A stretch of DNA of 64,000 nt from Erpetoichthys calabaricus (GCF_900747795.2 NC_041402.2:179930875-179994874); one strand, 5' to 3'; positions 23,033 to 58,100 are shown, numbered from the stretch's first letter. Program-made: numbers and translations. The notes: generated by a model not told the origin, from the letters alone.

Positions 23033-23064
23033 GTTGCCTAGCAACTAGCAGTTGCTATGGAAAC
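23033..23064. promoter_or_regulatory. Tandem RFX X-box motifs
   Basis: GTTGCCTAGCAAC (23033-23045) and GTTGCTATGGAAAC (23051-23064) both fit the RFX-factor X-box pattern of two inverted half sites, 5 bp apart. X-boxes drive ciliary and immune promoters. No target gene is identified here; the ATG of a 168-codon frame lies within the second motif. Confidence 0.45.
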
Positions 23065-23563
23065 AGATACACTGCCTCCAGAGCTGTACAAGATGCGCCC
23101 CTCTACATTGCTCACTGCCCCCTCCCCTCCTGCCTGGTATGCAGTGCTAGACATTCCGACACAAACAGACTGGCCCTGTGAAACATGCCTTCACTCTGGC
23201 GTGCTCATTGCCTGGCACGGAAGGAAGTGGGCACAGTGGTCGGCACAAAATGAGTGGGACGATATTCTCTGGCAAACAAATTGTGAGCGGGCTAGAGGTG
23301 GGGTCCTTGCCATTTTCTCTTTCAGTCTTAAGGAGGAAGGCAGGCAGACAACAGGGCTGAAACGTAGAAGTAAGTGTACCTCACAGTCAACATATTACAA
23401 AAAGGTGAATGAGGGGACACACATCCTGCTGACAACAGGTGCTTCCCCAGGTGTACCTAATGAAGCATTTCATATCCCAGCATGCTCAGGGAGACATTCG
23501 GAAATGCAGCTCTGCAATCTTGGGTTAACATGGCTAGAAGACACTGACTGTGAAAGAGGATGA
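23057..23563 (+). other. 168-codon open frame, coding status doubtful
   Basis: An ATG-started frame in apparently non-repetitive DNA. It has several Trp and Cys residues but no signal peptide, membrane segment or family motif that I recognise. The start overlaps an X-box, so the ATG could be fortuitous. No splice sites, no poly(A) signal close by. It might be a lineage-specific exon, but chance or a decayed repeat is more likely. Confidence 0.2.
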
Positions 23564-23569
23564 AGTGTT

Positions 23570-24300
23570 AAGGTTGTGTTATGATTAACAGTAGCCAAAG
23601 CAGGAGCGTTTCAAGAACACTTCCAAAAATGCCCACTAGAGGGGGAAATCCTGTCGAAATCCCCAGCTAGAGACAAAAAGGGCTACACGGAATCTCTATA
23701 AGATTTGTTATCAAATAATAATCAGTAGGCTTTGCACCCTAGGAACCAAGTTACCCACATTATTCTATAACATTTCAGTAATTATTACCGCTCTGATGAT
23801 GATCTTTCCAATCATAAAATAGGTCATCATGATAGCAATTGACGAGAAAAATTCATAATTAATTGCAGAATTTGAGGGTTTCTCTAGGGTGCTGCCTCTT
23901 TGCCTTGCACAATTTGGCTCAAAAAGTAATCAGCACATTGTCATCTCATAACAGGCTTAAGTATCATCCTCAAGAAACTGTGACACACAGGCACAGAGCA
24001 CAGACAGACTGGGACAGACACACACCCATCATCGAGATATTGATGTTTTTGGCATCAGGGAACCCTAAAATGTCAAAATTTTTGATGAATCTAAAGCTTT
24101 TGCTCCTCCCCTATAGATGATAGGTTACTGGGGGTGAGGCGAAAAGCAACAAATGCTCTTTAACTACATAAAGCTTCATGGATCACACAAGACAAAAAGG
24201 AGCCGCCATCAAAGGGACAAACCCACTGGTGAAGTAAAAAAAAATAAAAAACAGCAAAAATAGTCAAAAATCCAAGAAATCAGAAATAGCAGAAGCACAG
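23570..24300. other. No recognised feature
   Basis: Mixed-composition DNA, AT-rich in the middle, without exon or repeat signatures I can place. Confidence 0.4.
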
Positions 24301-24480
24301 CAATAACACTAGTAACACTCACCAAATCTCAAGTGCCTTTGAAATGAACTGCCAGGAACTGTGGAAGGGCCACCGAGATTTATATGGCAGAGGGCAGTCC
24401 TCAGCAGTGATTGACAGGTGGCCCCGCCTCTTGGGGAACCGCCCACTAAACACATGGAACACAACACAGGCATGGAAAAC
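24300..24480 (-). repeat. LTR-like promoter module, copy 2
   Basis: On the minus strand: AGAGGCGGGGCCACCTGTCA, then a CATATAAATC TATA-like word about 45 bp further on. Shares the GC-rich block with 16980-17040. LTR-like fossil, family unknown. Confidence 0.4.
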
Positions 24481-24813
24481 AAAGCAGACTGTGAATAAAA
24501 GTAACATTAATACACTTCAACGGGACAAAGCTGAACAAAAAGGTACAAACCGAGACTTTGATCGCCAGCCTAGCTGAGATACCACAGGTTTCTTTGCTGG
24601 AAGAACATCATCTGGAGATTGAGAAGAGAATACGGTACTCCTGCCTCTTCATGATATTTGAGTATTACTGTGAGGTGCAAATGGAAACAGGCAAATAACT
24701 TAACGTCAGCCATTTGTAAATTTCACTGTAAGGGTCCTAACCAGGATGAGGATTGTCCATCGAGAACTCAACAGGGTGGTCTTGTTGTCAGGAGGGAGTG
24801 TGCTAAGCAATTA

Positions 24814-26190
24814 CAGTGCCTTCAGAAAGTAATCAGTCCCCATCATGTTTTAGACATTTTGTTATGAGGCAGCCTTATACCTATGGTAAGTTGTTTTTAA
24901 TTTCATTTTTTCCTCTCATCCACCAACACTCAAAACCACCAGAAGGGAAAAGAGAAAACTGGGAAGTTTTGCAAATCGTCTCATTTTATTAATCATCGTT
25001 GAGATGTTTCTGCAGCTCATTTAGTGTCCACCTATTGTCAATTCGATCAACTGGACCTGATTAGGAAAGACATGCCTGTCTCTAGAAGGGCCCACAGTTA
25101 AGCAAAAACCAAGACATGAGGTTGAAGGAAGTGCTTGCACTAATCATCACCCTTCTAATACCATCCCAACTGGGAAACATGGTGGTGGCAGCTTCATGCA
25201 ATGGGCGTGCAGGGACAAGGAGGGATGCAGTCAAATACAGGGAAGTCCTTGAAGAAAACCTGCTACTGAGTGTACGCCACCTCAGATTGTGGTGGTGGTT
25301 CAATAACCTGAAGCAATCATCAAGTGGCTCTAGGACAAGTCCCTGAAGGTCTTTGATGGCCCAGCCAAAGCCCAGACTGAAACCCCTTAAAACACCTGAG
25401 GAGAGATCCGAAGATGGCAGTGTACAGACGCTTCCCATCCAATCAAACTGAGCCCGAGAGGATCTGCCAGGAGGAATGGGATCAACCAAATACAGAGAAG
25501 TTCTTGAAGGAATGGATGTAACCTCTGACTGGTCCAACTGTTTACTTTTCAGGACAATAATGACCCAAAACATACAGCCAAGACAACACTGGAGTGACTT
25601 CAGGACAAGTCTCTGAGTGTCCTCGAAGTGTCCAGATGTAAACCCCATAGAACATTGATAGAGAGACCAATAGATTGGCAGTACAATTTACAGACGCTTT
25701 CAATCCAATCTAATGGAGCTTCAGAATATCTGCCAGGAGGAATGGGATCAACTGTCCAAATCCAGGAGTGCAAAGCTTGTAGAGACTCACCCAAGAAGAC
25801 TCAAAGCTGGAATTGCAGCCAAAGGGGCTATTCTCCAAAATACTGAGCTAAGGGTCTGAATACTTTAATGAATGAGAGTTTTCAGCTTTTGACTTGTAAT
25901 AAACTTGCAAACATTTCTGAAAACAGGATTCACATTGTCATGATGGTTGAGTATAGATTGATGGGTAAATTGCAAGGTTATCCATCCATCCATCCATCCA
26001 TCCATCCATCCATCCATCCATCCATCCATCCATCCATCCATCCATCCATCCATTATCCAACCCGCTATATCCTAACTACAGGGTCACGGGGGTCTGCTGG
26101 AGCCAATAAGGTTAGCCATTTAAAATTAAATTTACAGCACAATAAAGTGTGAAGAAAATGAAATGGTCAGACTGCATTCTGAATCCACCG
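24814..26190 (+). mobile_element. Tc1-like transposon, rearranged and dead
   Basis: Ends CAGTGCCTTCAGAAAGTAAT and the inverse of GCATTCTGAATCCACCG, each next to TA (24812-24813 and 26191-26192): a common fish Tc1-like family. The + strand relic includes the KHGGGS-type region (CATGGTGGTGGCAGCTTCAT near 25179-25198). Internal stretches (25220-25700) are partly duplicated, with repeated CAAATACAG/GAAGTCCTTGAAG and CAATC-TCTGCCAGGAGGAATGG units, so the internal coding part is scrambled. A SINE fragment interrupts the right part. Confidence 0.85.
25981..26107 (-). mobile_element. SINE A 3' fragment with long (CATC)n tail, 7-bp TSD
   Basis: About 18 CATC units followed by the reverse of the SINE A 3' end; AAGGTTA occurs at 25974-25980 and 26108-26114. 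Inserted in the Tc1-like element. Confidence 0.85.
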
Positions 26191-26367
26191 TACCAATACA
26201 GTCGAACTGAAGAACCCTGCCCCCACACTTTTGCACACCTGCACAAACACTCTTACCCACCATCTTACACACTCTATTTCACTTCGCACAGACATGCATT
26301 TTGACTCTCATCACTAGGAAAGGTGTGCCTATAGGCAGATTATACGTTTAGACCCCTAGACACTACA

Positions 26368-26690
26368 TTCTGGGTAGCACAGTGGCAATGTTTCTGCCTC
26401 GCAGTAATGAGTTCAGGGTTCATGTCCCAGGTCATGGATTTAGCATGTTGTCTTTGTGTCTGCATGGGTTTCTTCTGTGTGTTCTGTGCTTCCTGCCACT
26501 GTCCAAACACACATAGGTTAAGTGAATTGGTGATGCTAAATTGGCCCTGATGTGTTTTGTGTGTGTGTGTGTGTTCACCCTGCAGTACACTGGAGCCATG
26601 TCCGCAGTGTGTTCGTCCTGCCTTGCACCATATGCTGGCAGGGATAGGCTCCAACCACTCTCTGACCCTGGTTTGGATGAAGCTAATTAG
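26368..26690 (+). repeat. Old diverged SINE A-like copy
   Basis: Follows the whole SINE A plan at low identity: GGTAGCACAGTGGCAATG head, CTGCCTCGCAGTAATGAG, TGCATGGGTTTCTTCTG, GGATAGGCTCCAACCACTC. The B box has decayed. An early subfamily or a related SINE. Confidence 0.65.
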
Positions 26691-26769
26691 AAAATTACAT
26701 GACATACATTACGTTGTCACAGATTTCTGTACTTCTGTCTTAAATTGTCCCATTAAGGTTTAAACGAGA

Positions 26770-26846
26770 GCTTCTCTTCTCTTCTCTTCTCTTCTCTTCT
26801 CTTCTCTTCTCTTCTCTTCTCTTCTCTTCTCTTCTCTTCTCTTCTC
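26770..26846. repeat. (TTCTC)n pentanucleotide microsatellite
   Basis: About 15 units of CTTCT, some 500 bp upstream of the TMEM25 start codon. Polypurine/polypyrimidine asymmetry may affect promoter DNA structure. Confidence 0.95.
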
Positions 26847-26899
26847 GTGCAGTCTGTTGGAAACGCTGATGCAATAGCACCATCTTGTGGCAGACCTGC

Positions 26900-27336
26900 G
26901 TATTGACCCTTCAAAGTCGATGCTCCGTTTTCCGCACGTCTTGCAGAAGAGTTACAGCCCGACGGATCTTTGGACTTGACGAGCGCCCCCTCCCCACCGT
27001 CAGCAGAGGTGACCCCCCTCCAGAACGGAACCGCCGTTCAGTACAGCCTCCCGTACCCGGCCGAGCGCAGCTCCCGAGGCTCTGCGCTCCACTGCTTCGG
27101 TCTGCCAATGAACAGCCAGGATGAATCTGCACTGCAGAGGAGCTCCAGGCCTGGGCAGTGAAGGCAGAACCAGCAGTGACAGGGAGATGTGGATGCTGCG
27201 GTCAGTTTCTCGGCCTGCCCCCTGAGCGTTGGCTCGGACCCCTCCTTGCTGTCAAGCCTACACCTGTTACTGAGTCTGTGGGGGTTGGGGGGGGGGGGGG
27301 GTCTTAGGAGCCGGATTCAGAGTGCAGGTTTGTGCC
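26900..27336 (+). promoter_or_regulatory. TMEM25: TMEM25 CpG-rich promoter and 5' UTR region
   Basis: CpG-rich compared with flanks from 26935 to 27110 (CCGACGG, GACGAGCGCC, GTACCCGGCCGAGCGC). No TATA box at a convincing position, as is common for CpG promoters. A run of about 16 G (27285-27301) lies 35 bp before the start codon. The transcription start is not visible from sequence alone. Confidence 0.55.
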
Positions 27337-40737
<13,401 letters not shown>

Positions 40738-41261
40738 ATGTGTCCTTGACATGACTTGTGCCCACCACTACATTCAGTATGCCTGGGCTGATGAAGGAGG
40801 GGTGGCGTCTCCCGAGCTGGCACTGGGTCTTCCTCACAAGTTCATCTGATGGCCGGGACTGACCTCTTTTTCTAAGGACTCATCCATCAGTACTCTATTG
40901 ACCAAGGACACTCGAAATAATCTGGAATGCCACCCTGTCTGATTCTGTCCACCATTCTTACCCTTCATGGCTCCTATATTTCCTGCACCTCTCTGAGCCT
41001 CCTTTTTGTTCCAACTGAAGGGCTCCCTTAACCCTACACCCATACACAGGCCCTATTATATGCCTTGCATCCTAATTCATTTAGCCCTACCAAGTGCACT
41101 GACCCCAGCCCCCTAAAACCTCCCATGCCCACCCACAGCACCTGCATACTCACATGCATGAGGCTCAGCTTAAATGAAAGTGCCCTCTGCCTGCAGCCCT
41201 GAGCCCCGGAGTCAGTATGCCGCTTGTCTTGCGCTTCTCTGTTCCATGGCTTACAGTTCTT

Positions 41262-41267
41262 AATAAA
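41262..41267 (+). terminator. TMEM25: TMEM25 poly(A) signal
   Basis: AATAAA 525 bp after the stop codon, followed by a GTGT-containing stretch. It marks the likely end of the TMEM25 3' UTR (40738 to about 41290). Confidence 0.75.
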
Positions 41268-41289
41268 GTCACTCATGTGTCCCCCAGCC

Positions 41290-41885
41290 TGTCTGTCTGC
41301 GGTGTCCTGATTTTAAGAGGGTCACATTTAGTAGCAGCAAGGACAGGGAAAGCATCTGCCTGGTGAGGGACTGGGTTGGACAGTGTCCTGGGGAAGTGAG
41401 GTATGTGTTCATAGACATTGCTGCAGGTCTCTCTTATTATGGAAGACAACACCAGTAGCGGTATTCAAAAACGTGGTGAAGATGAGCCAAACTGCATTCA
41501 TTCAGTTAATTTAAAATTACTACAAATCAGCACGCGGTCTTGGCATCAAAGCAGAAAACTACAACTCATCGTAAAATGAACCTGAATGAATGTCTGCCAA
41601 AGCCGTCCTTAGTCGTTCTGTTTCTAGCATGTTCTGAACAGCAGCATACACTAAAAGACTGGGCTTCATTCAATTTCATTGTGGCTTGGCTCTGTCTCAT
41701 GGAGCAGTGGTGGAACCAGCAAGGGAGCTGGCAGTGGGCTGGGGGGGAATTGACACCACCTGGAAATGTGACAAACAAAGTCTTTATAACAATGTTCTTC
41801 TATACCTCCTAATATAAAATAATGCAGTTTTGAACTTTAAAGGGGGCACCTGCTGATTGTGTAAACACATGACCTCACCCACCCT
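41290..41885. other. Spacer, no recognised feature
   Basis: Mixed sequence between the TMEM25 poly(A) site and a TATC array; no exon or repeat end identified. Confidence 0.5.
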
Positions 41886-41886
41886 G

Positions 41887-42014
<128 letters not shown>

Positions 42015-42535
42015 TGTGGAAGCCAGCCCGACCACAGACAGACAGACAGACACCATTTCAAGTCCACCACACACGATTTATTTACAGTATATACAATGTC
42101 CACAGTCCCACACAGCACACAGTGCTTCCAGCACCAAACACCTCTCACTTGACCTTTCCCTGGTCCTCTTTGGGCCGCCTTCTCTCCACCCTCCGAAGCC
42201 TTGTCTCCTTCTGCCCGACACCAGCTCCTTGACTGTTGGAAGGCAGCCCCTTTTAAGCTGCCCCGGATATGCTCCAGGTGCCCTTTGATAAACTTCCGCT
42301 GGCACTTCCTGGTGTGGCGGAAGTGCCAGCTGAGCAACCGGAAGCAATCCAGTTGATCCTGGAATACCTTCTGCCAGCACTTCCTGGTGTGGCGGAAATG
42401 ATGGCTTCCAGGCCTTCAGCATCCAGAACCCGTTCCCTGGGGGTGGCCATGGACCCCTATAGGGTTGCGCTTTCCAGCTCGGTTCCTGTGACCCCCATAG
42501 CAACCAGGGTGGCTGTCCTCTCCTGGCAGAGGTGC
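42015..42535 (-). repeat. LTR-like fossil with promoter and poly(A) words
   Basis: Read on the minus strand it shows GAAGTGCCAGC repeats, a CTTAAAAGGG TATA-like word (near 42252) and AATAAA (near 42078), ending CTTCCACA: the layout of an LTR. It has two internal copies of CCACACCAGGAAGTGC. No internal genes, so a solo fossil of moderate to old age. Family unrecognised. Confidence 0.45.
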
Positions 42536-42574
42536 TATATATATATATATATATATACCTCAGTATGCGCGCCT

Positions 42575-43526
42575 CGGGAACTGCAGGTCTGACATTGTGG
42601 TCAGCAACACAGGAGTGCCTGCAGGGGACTGTACTTTCTCCGGTCCTGGCAGCCTATGTACATCGGACTTCCAATACAACTCGGAGTCCTGCCACGTGCA
42701 AAAGTTCGCTGACGACACTGCTATCGTGGGCTGCATCAGGAGTGAGCATGAAGAGGAGTACAGGAACCTAATCAAGGACTTTGTTAAATGGTACGACTCA
42801 AACCACCTACACCTGAACACCAGAAAAAACAAGGAACTGGTGGTGGATTTTAGGGGGCCCAGGCCCCTCATGGACCCCGTGATCATCAGACGTAACTGTG
42901 TGCAGAGGGTGCAGACCTATAAATACCTGGGAGTGCAGCTGGATGATAAATTAGACTGGACTGTCAATACTGATGCTCTGTGTAAGAAAGGACAGAGCCG
43001 GTTATACTTCCTTAGAAGGCTGGCATCCTTCAACATCTGCAATAAGTTGCTGCAGATTTTCTATCAGACGGTTGTGGCGAGTGCCCTCTTCTACACGGTG
43101 GTTTGCTGGGGAGGCAGCATAAAGAAGAAGGACACCTCATGCCTGGACAAACTGGTGAGGAAGGCAAGCTCTATTGTAGGCATGGAGCTGGACAGTTTGA
43201 CATCCATGGCAGAGCGACGGGCGCTGAGCAGACTCCTGTCAATTATGGAGAATCCACTGCATCCACTAAATAGTATCATCTCCAGACAGAGGAGCAGCTT
43301 CAGCGACAGACTGCTGTCACTGTCCTGCTCCACTGACAGACTGAGGAGATCGTTCCTCCCACACACTATGCGACTCTTCAATTCCACCCGGGGGGGGGGG
43401 GAAACGTTAACATTATACAAAGTTATTGTCTGTTTTTACCTGCATTGTTATCACTCTTTAATTTAATATTTTCTTTATCAGTATGCTGCTGCTGGAGTGT
43501 GTGATTTCCCCTTGGGATTAATAAAG
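42575..43526 (+). pseudogene. Rex1/CR1-like LINE, 3' part of RT ORF and 3' UTR
   Basis: Encodes the second half of a LINE reverse transcriptase: KFADDTAIVGCI with the catalytic FADD, YKYLGVQLDDKLDW, SRLYFLRRLASFNIC, VVASALFYTVVCWGGS, ERRALSRLLSIMENPLHPL and RSFLPHTMRLFN. A frame change near 42620 separates the GVP-QG region. The 3' UTR ends GATTTCCCCTTGGGATTAAT before the TATC tail. 5'-truncated, as usual for LINEs. Compare the minus-strand relative at 47378-48247. Confidence 0.9.
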
Positions 43527-44345
<819 letters not shown>

Positions 44346-44351
44346 CCGTCA

Positions 44352-44365
44352 CCAGGAGAGGGCGC
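44352..44365 (+). promoter_or_regulatory. CTCF-like motif between TMEM25 and CD3
   Basis: CCAGGAGAGGGCGC fits 13 of 14 positions of the CTCF core CCASYAGRKGGCRS. It lies in non-repetitive DNA 1.8 kb upstream of the CD3 start codon. Function is inferred only. Confidence 0.4.
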
Positions 44366-44614
44366 AGTAGTCTTGAAAACTCAGGGCTCGGTTGAGCGGT
44401 AGCTTTTCACATTACAGTAAATGAGCGTTAAAGCAGCCAATGCGCAGGTGCTGCTGTTGTACTCGCGTTTCAATGCGAAGGACAAGCTTTAAAATCCTAA
44501 TTCCTTAATGACACTTAACCGGGATGTATGGTTCCTCGTATTGATTTCTTTTTGGGTTCTTTACATATGACATTGGTTGTTTAGGCTTTGAAAAGGTCCC
44601 TAATGTGAATTTCC

Positions 44615-44825
44615 ATCCATCCATCCATTTTCCAACCCGCTATATTCCTAACTACAGGGTCACGGGGGTCTGCTGGAGCCAATCCCAGCCAACACAGGGC
44701 ACGAACCAATCCCGGGCAGGGTGCCAACCCACTGCAGGACACACACAAACACACCCACACACCAAGCACACACTAGGGCCAATTTAGAATCGCCAATCCA
44801 CCTAACCTGCATGTCTTTGGACTGT

Positions 44826-44856
<31 letters not shown>

Positions 44857-44956
44857 ACACAGACACGGGGAGAACATGCAAACTCCACGCAGAGAGGTCC
44901 CCAGATCTCCCAACTGCGAGGCAGCAGCGCTACCCACTGCGCCACCGTGCCGCCCC
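44615..44956 (-). mobile_element. SINE A, full length, inserted in a LINE 3' end, 13-bp TSD
   Basis: Minus-strand SINE A with direct repeats AATGTGAATTTCC at 44602-44614 and 44957-44969. The target is the GTGAATTTCCCCTTGGG end of the Rex1-like LINE, whose tail continues at 44970. Confidence 0.93.
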
Positions 44957-44985
44957 AATGTGAATTTCCCCTTGGGATTAATAAG

Positions 44986-45058
<73 letters not shown>
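44957..45058 (+). repeat. LINE 3' end with (TATC)n tail
   Basis: TGAATTTCCCCTTGGGATTA and a TATC array of about 70 bp; the upstream LINE piece is separated by the SINE. Confidence 0.9.
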
Positions 45059-45059
<1 letters not shown>

Positions 45060-45106
45060 ATGTGTGGACAAAACAGACATCTTTAGTGTGTTATAGGCCA
45101 CCTGTC

Positions 45107-45335
45107 AGGATATGATACATCAAGAAAACTTGAACTTAGCTCGTGTGATTGTATGCAGTGAGAGTCCTTTTACAATTAGGAATGTCACAAAATTATTAAC
45201 ATTTTATTCAGGGTTATTTATGGAGCCTGTTACAGATCTAAATAAATTAAGGTTCTTTCTGAAAGCTTCATGTGGATGGTTCTTTTGGAAACCAAAGATG
45301 GTTCTCCTATGGCATCACACTGAAGAACCAGTAGG
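45107..45335. repeat. Dispersed repeat shared with 58841-59470
   Basis: ATCAAGAAAACTTGAACTTAG and, further on, GGATGGTTCTTTTGGAAACC are matched at 58845-58865 and 59411-59430. In the other copy about 400 bp of LTR-like sequence lies between the shared ends. Confidence 0.65.
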
Positions 45336-45779
45336 AGTGTGGGCAGTAAATACTGGGAATGGTAAATTCAAATATTTTCAGTTTTTTTCCACATTTCGTT
45401 TGTTGATGAAAGTTTTGATGATTATGAAAAATAAACTTCTGCTGCTCATTAATCTTTTGCTGCACACAGTCACACACACACGCATTCACACACATCTGTG
45501 TTTTCCATCATTTGTTTCTCTGCTTCTGTATTTTTCCCGTCTCTGATTGGCTGTTACTGCCGCCCTGTTGTCAAGGTTTATAGTGTCTTGCACTTCATCG
45601 CATTAGTGGGACCTGCTCATGACTAACATTTGCACCTGTGATGCTTCCACAGGGTCTCTGACTGGCGTTGCTGATGACCAAGTGACACCCATCCACATTC
45701 CACTTCTCTAACCCCCCTACCAATTTGCCCTTCATTTCTATCACCGTTCCCTTCAGGATGCTCGTTCGTTTCTACGCCT

Positions 45780-45906
45780 TTGTGACGCAGCAAGCGAGCA
45801 TCTCTAATGCTGCACACTCAAACCACAGGCGCTTCCTGCCACACACACATCTCTGACAGTTGAAGGTGTCGTGTCACCCCAGAGGAGCTGATCAAGCCAG
45901 AGGACG
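45780..45906 (+). promoter_or_regulatory. CD3GD: Candidate CD3 gamma/delta promoter and 5' UTR exon
   Basis: AACCACA (RUNX, 45821-45827) and CTTCCTG (ETS, 45832-45838) lie four bases apart, followed by ACAGTTG (MYB-like, 45856-45862). This RUNX-ETS-MYB combination is common in T-cell control regions. A consensus donor GTGAGT begins at 45907, and an acceptor TTTTTAG ends at 46148, so a 5' UTR intron of about 242 bp is plausible. No TATA box seen. Confidence 0.45.
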
Positions 45907-46189
45907 GTGAGTCTGGAAACTTCACTCATTTCCAGTTCTTAGTGGGAAGTTCAGATCTTCTTTGTTTGGTGGACTCAAAAAGATTGGCTCATTGTGGGGA
46001 CCTTTGCTCTCGAACAAGAAATGCTGCTACGTTAATGGGTGGTTGGATGGTGGAATCTGAAGCTTCCGATCTGTGATCTCAAGACCCCAGAGGTCTCCAG
46101 TTGTTCAGAGACATACTACTAGTTGGACATACTAACCTCTCTTTTTAGTTTCAGCCTGTGAGTGACTCCCCCTCCCAAACGAGAAGGAA

Positions 46190-55881
<9,692 letters not shown>

Positions 55882-56135
55882 CCACTCTGCTGGCCCCTGG
55901 CCCAAAACACAGCTGACCGAACTTCTGCTCTCACCTTTACTCCCAGATACTGCAAGGCGGCCTCACTTTGTGCTTTCTTTATGTTCTTCTTTCACAGCTT
56001 GTGACTTTGAGTCCCCTGTGAGGCTCAGTTCATTATCGGGGACCACCGAGAGATGTGAGGGCAGCAGTCAGTACTGTCTATTAGTGGTCCCCATTGCTTG
56101 TGAGTGGTTGTGTACAAATTCATTTCTGTATGTGA

Positions 56136-56153
56136 AATAAAAACTTTAATAAA
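56136..56153 (+). terminator. CD3GD: CD3 gamma/delta poly(A) signals
   Basis: AATAAA at 56136-56141 and again at 56148-56153, about 260 bp after the stop codon, followed by a TTGTATTGTCCGTG-type GT-rich element. Confidence 0.75.
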
Positions 56154-56289
56154 TCAAGCAGTTTGACCGTTCTTGTATTGTCCGTGCCATGCATAGCCTT
56201 AAGGTCTCGGCCCCCTTGAGAGACCATTTGATAATTTAGAATCAGACTGGCAATTGCCAAAGGTACACCACTCTGCTGTGTTCCATTTG

Positions 56290-58100
56290 TCCCCATGTTT
56301 CAATGTGTCTTTACATCTCTGTGTGTCTTCAGTGAACTCTTCCATTGTGTCCTCACTACTCCATGTTTGTCCTGTCTGGGATGGCCTCGCTGTTTAGACA
56401 GTCCCCCTGATGTGTGTTCATATGTCCCCCTTTTGGGACTTGGCTCCACTACCCTATGACCAGTGTGTCCACACAACTCCATGCCTGTCGCACCTACACG
56501 CCACTATCTGCAGCATGTCCTCAATGCCCCATGGCCAGTGTATACCCACTAGTCTTTATCTTGTATGCCCTCAGCACTTCTGAGCTTCAGTAACTGCACT
56601 GTCCAGTCTGCCCTGACACTGTCTCCTCACATTTCCACTGTTTGGTGACGGCTGTGTCTGTACACCAAGTTGGCTGCACTTTTCGGCTAACACCACATCC
56701 ACCAGGTCTTCAGTGCTCCGTACCTGAGATGTTCAGGCCGCTAAATGATCTACTTGACCACACTGCTCCATGACCTCCGCTCTGCACTTCTCTGTATGTT
56801 TCATATACACAAGTTCCTCAAGTCCGTTATGCCCACACTATTAGGGGCTGCTTAGTACTCTGTACTGCTCTGTGTCCACTGTGCCAACATGGTTATGAAC
56901 TGACCTGTGTCAGCTGTGCCAGTATTGGTCTGTGCTGTCCTGTGTCCACTGTGTCTACTGTGCCCACACTGCTCTGTGATGTTATGTGTCCACTGTGCCC
57001 ACACTGTTATTTCATTTTCTGTGTCCAAGGTGCCCACACTGCTCTGTGTTCACTGTGCCCACACTGCTATGTAATGTCCCATGTTCACTGTGACTACATT
57101 TCTATTTACTGTTAAGTCTCCAAGGTGCCCATACTGTTATTTACTGTCCTGTGTCCACTGTGCCCACACTGTTATTTAATTTTCTGTGTCCAAGGAGCCC
57201 ACACTGCTCTGTGTTCACTGTGCCCACACTGCTATGTAATGTTCCATGTTCACTGTGACTACATTTCTATTTACTGTTAATTCTCCGAGATGCCCATACT
57301 GTTATTTACTGTCCTGTGTCCACTGTGCCCACACTGTTATTTACTGTTTTGTCTCCAAGGTGCCCACACTACTCTTCCTGTCCCATGTCAACTGTACCCA
57401 CATTGCTATTTACTGCTTTATGTCCACTGTGCCCACATGGTTATGAACTGATCTGTGTCAGCTGTGCCAGTGTTGGTCTGTGCTGTCCTGTGTCCAATGT
57501 GCCCACACTGCTCTGTGCTGTTATGCGTTCAATGTACCCACATTGTTCTTTACTGTCCTGTGTCCACTGTGCCCACACTGTTATTTACTGTTTTGTCTGC
57601 AAGGTGCCCACACTGCTCTTCACTGCTCTGTGTTCACTGTGCCCACACTGCTATGTAATGTCTCATGTCCACTGTGCCCACACTGCTATTTACTATTCTG
57701 TCTCCAAGGTGTCCACACTGCTCTTTCCTATCCCATGTCAACTGTACCCACATTGCTATTTACTGTGCTGTGTCCACTGTGCCCACACTGCTATTTACTA
57801 CTGTATTCTCTCTCTCCAAGGTGCCCATACTGCTCTTTATTTTTATGTGTCTGCCATTCCCACACTGCTCTTTACTGCCGTGTCCATCGTACCCACACTG
57901 CTGTGTGCTGCCCGTTGTACTCATATTTCTCTGTACTGCCCTGCATCCACGATGTTCACACTTCTTTGCCCTGCCATGTGTCCAGTATTCTCACACTGCT
58001 CCGTGCCTGGCCGTGGGCATTGCCCCCTTGTCTGTTGTGTTTTCACTGCTCAGCCTTTTCCCATCTGTTCTGCAGCCATTGTGTCCACGCATGCCCATGT
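56290..58100. repeat. Decayed minisatellite, about 30-bp subunits
   Basis: Built from TGTGTCCACTGTGCCCACAC and CTGCTATTTACTGT in ~57-60-bp pairs, clearest at 56850-57900. Because unit lengths are mostly multiples of three, it leaves overlapping frames of up to 291 codons rich in Cys/His/Pro that are not genes. Confidence 0.85.

Noticed and set aside
25082-25648. 188-codon minus-strand frame
   Set aside because: Antisense to the rearranged Tc1-like transposase relic.
42253-42503. Frames over the LTR-like fossil
   Set aside because: They follow internal CCACACCAGGAAGTGC duplications and show no protein family; treated as non-coding fossil.
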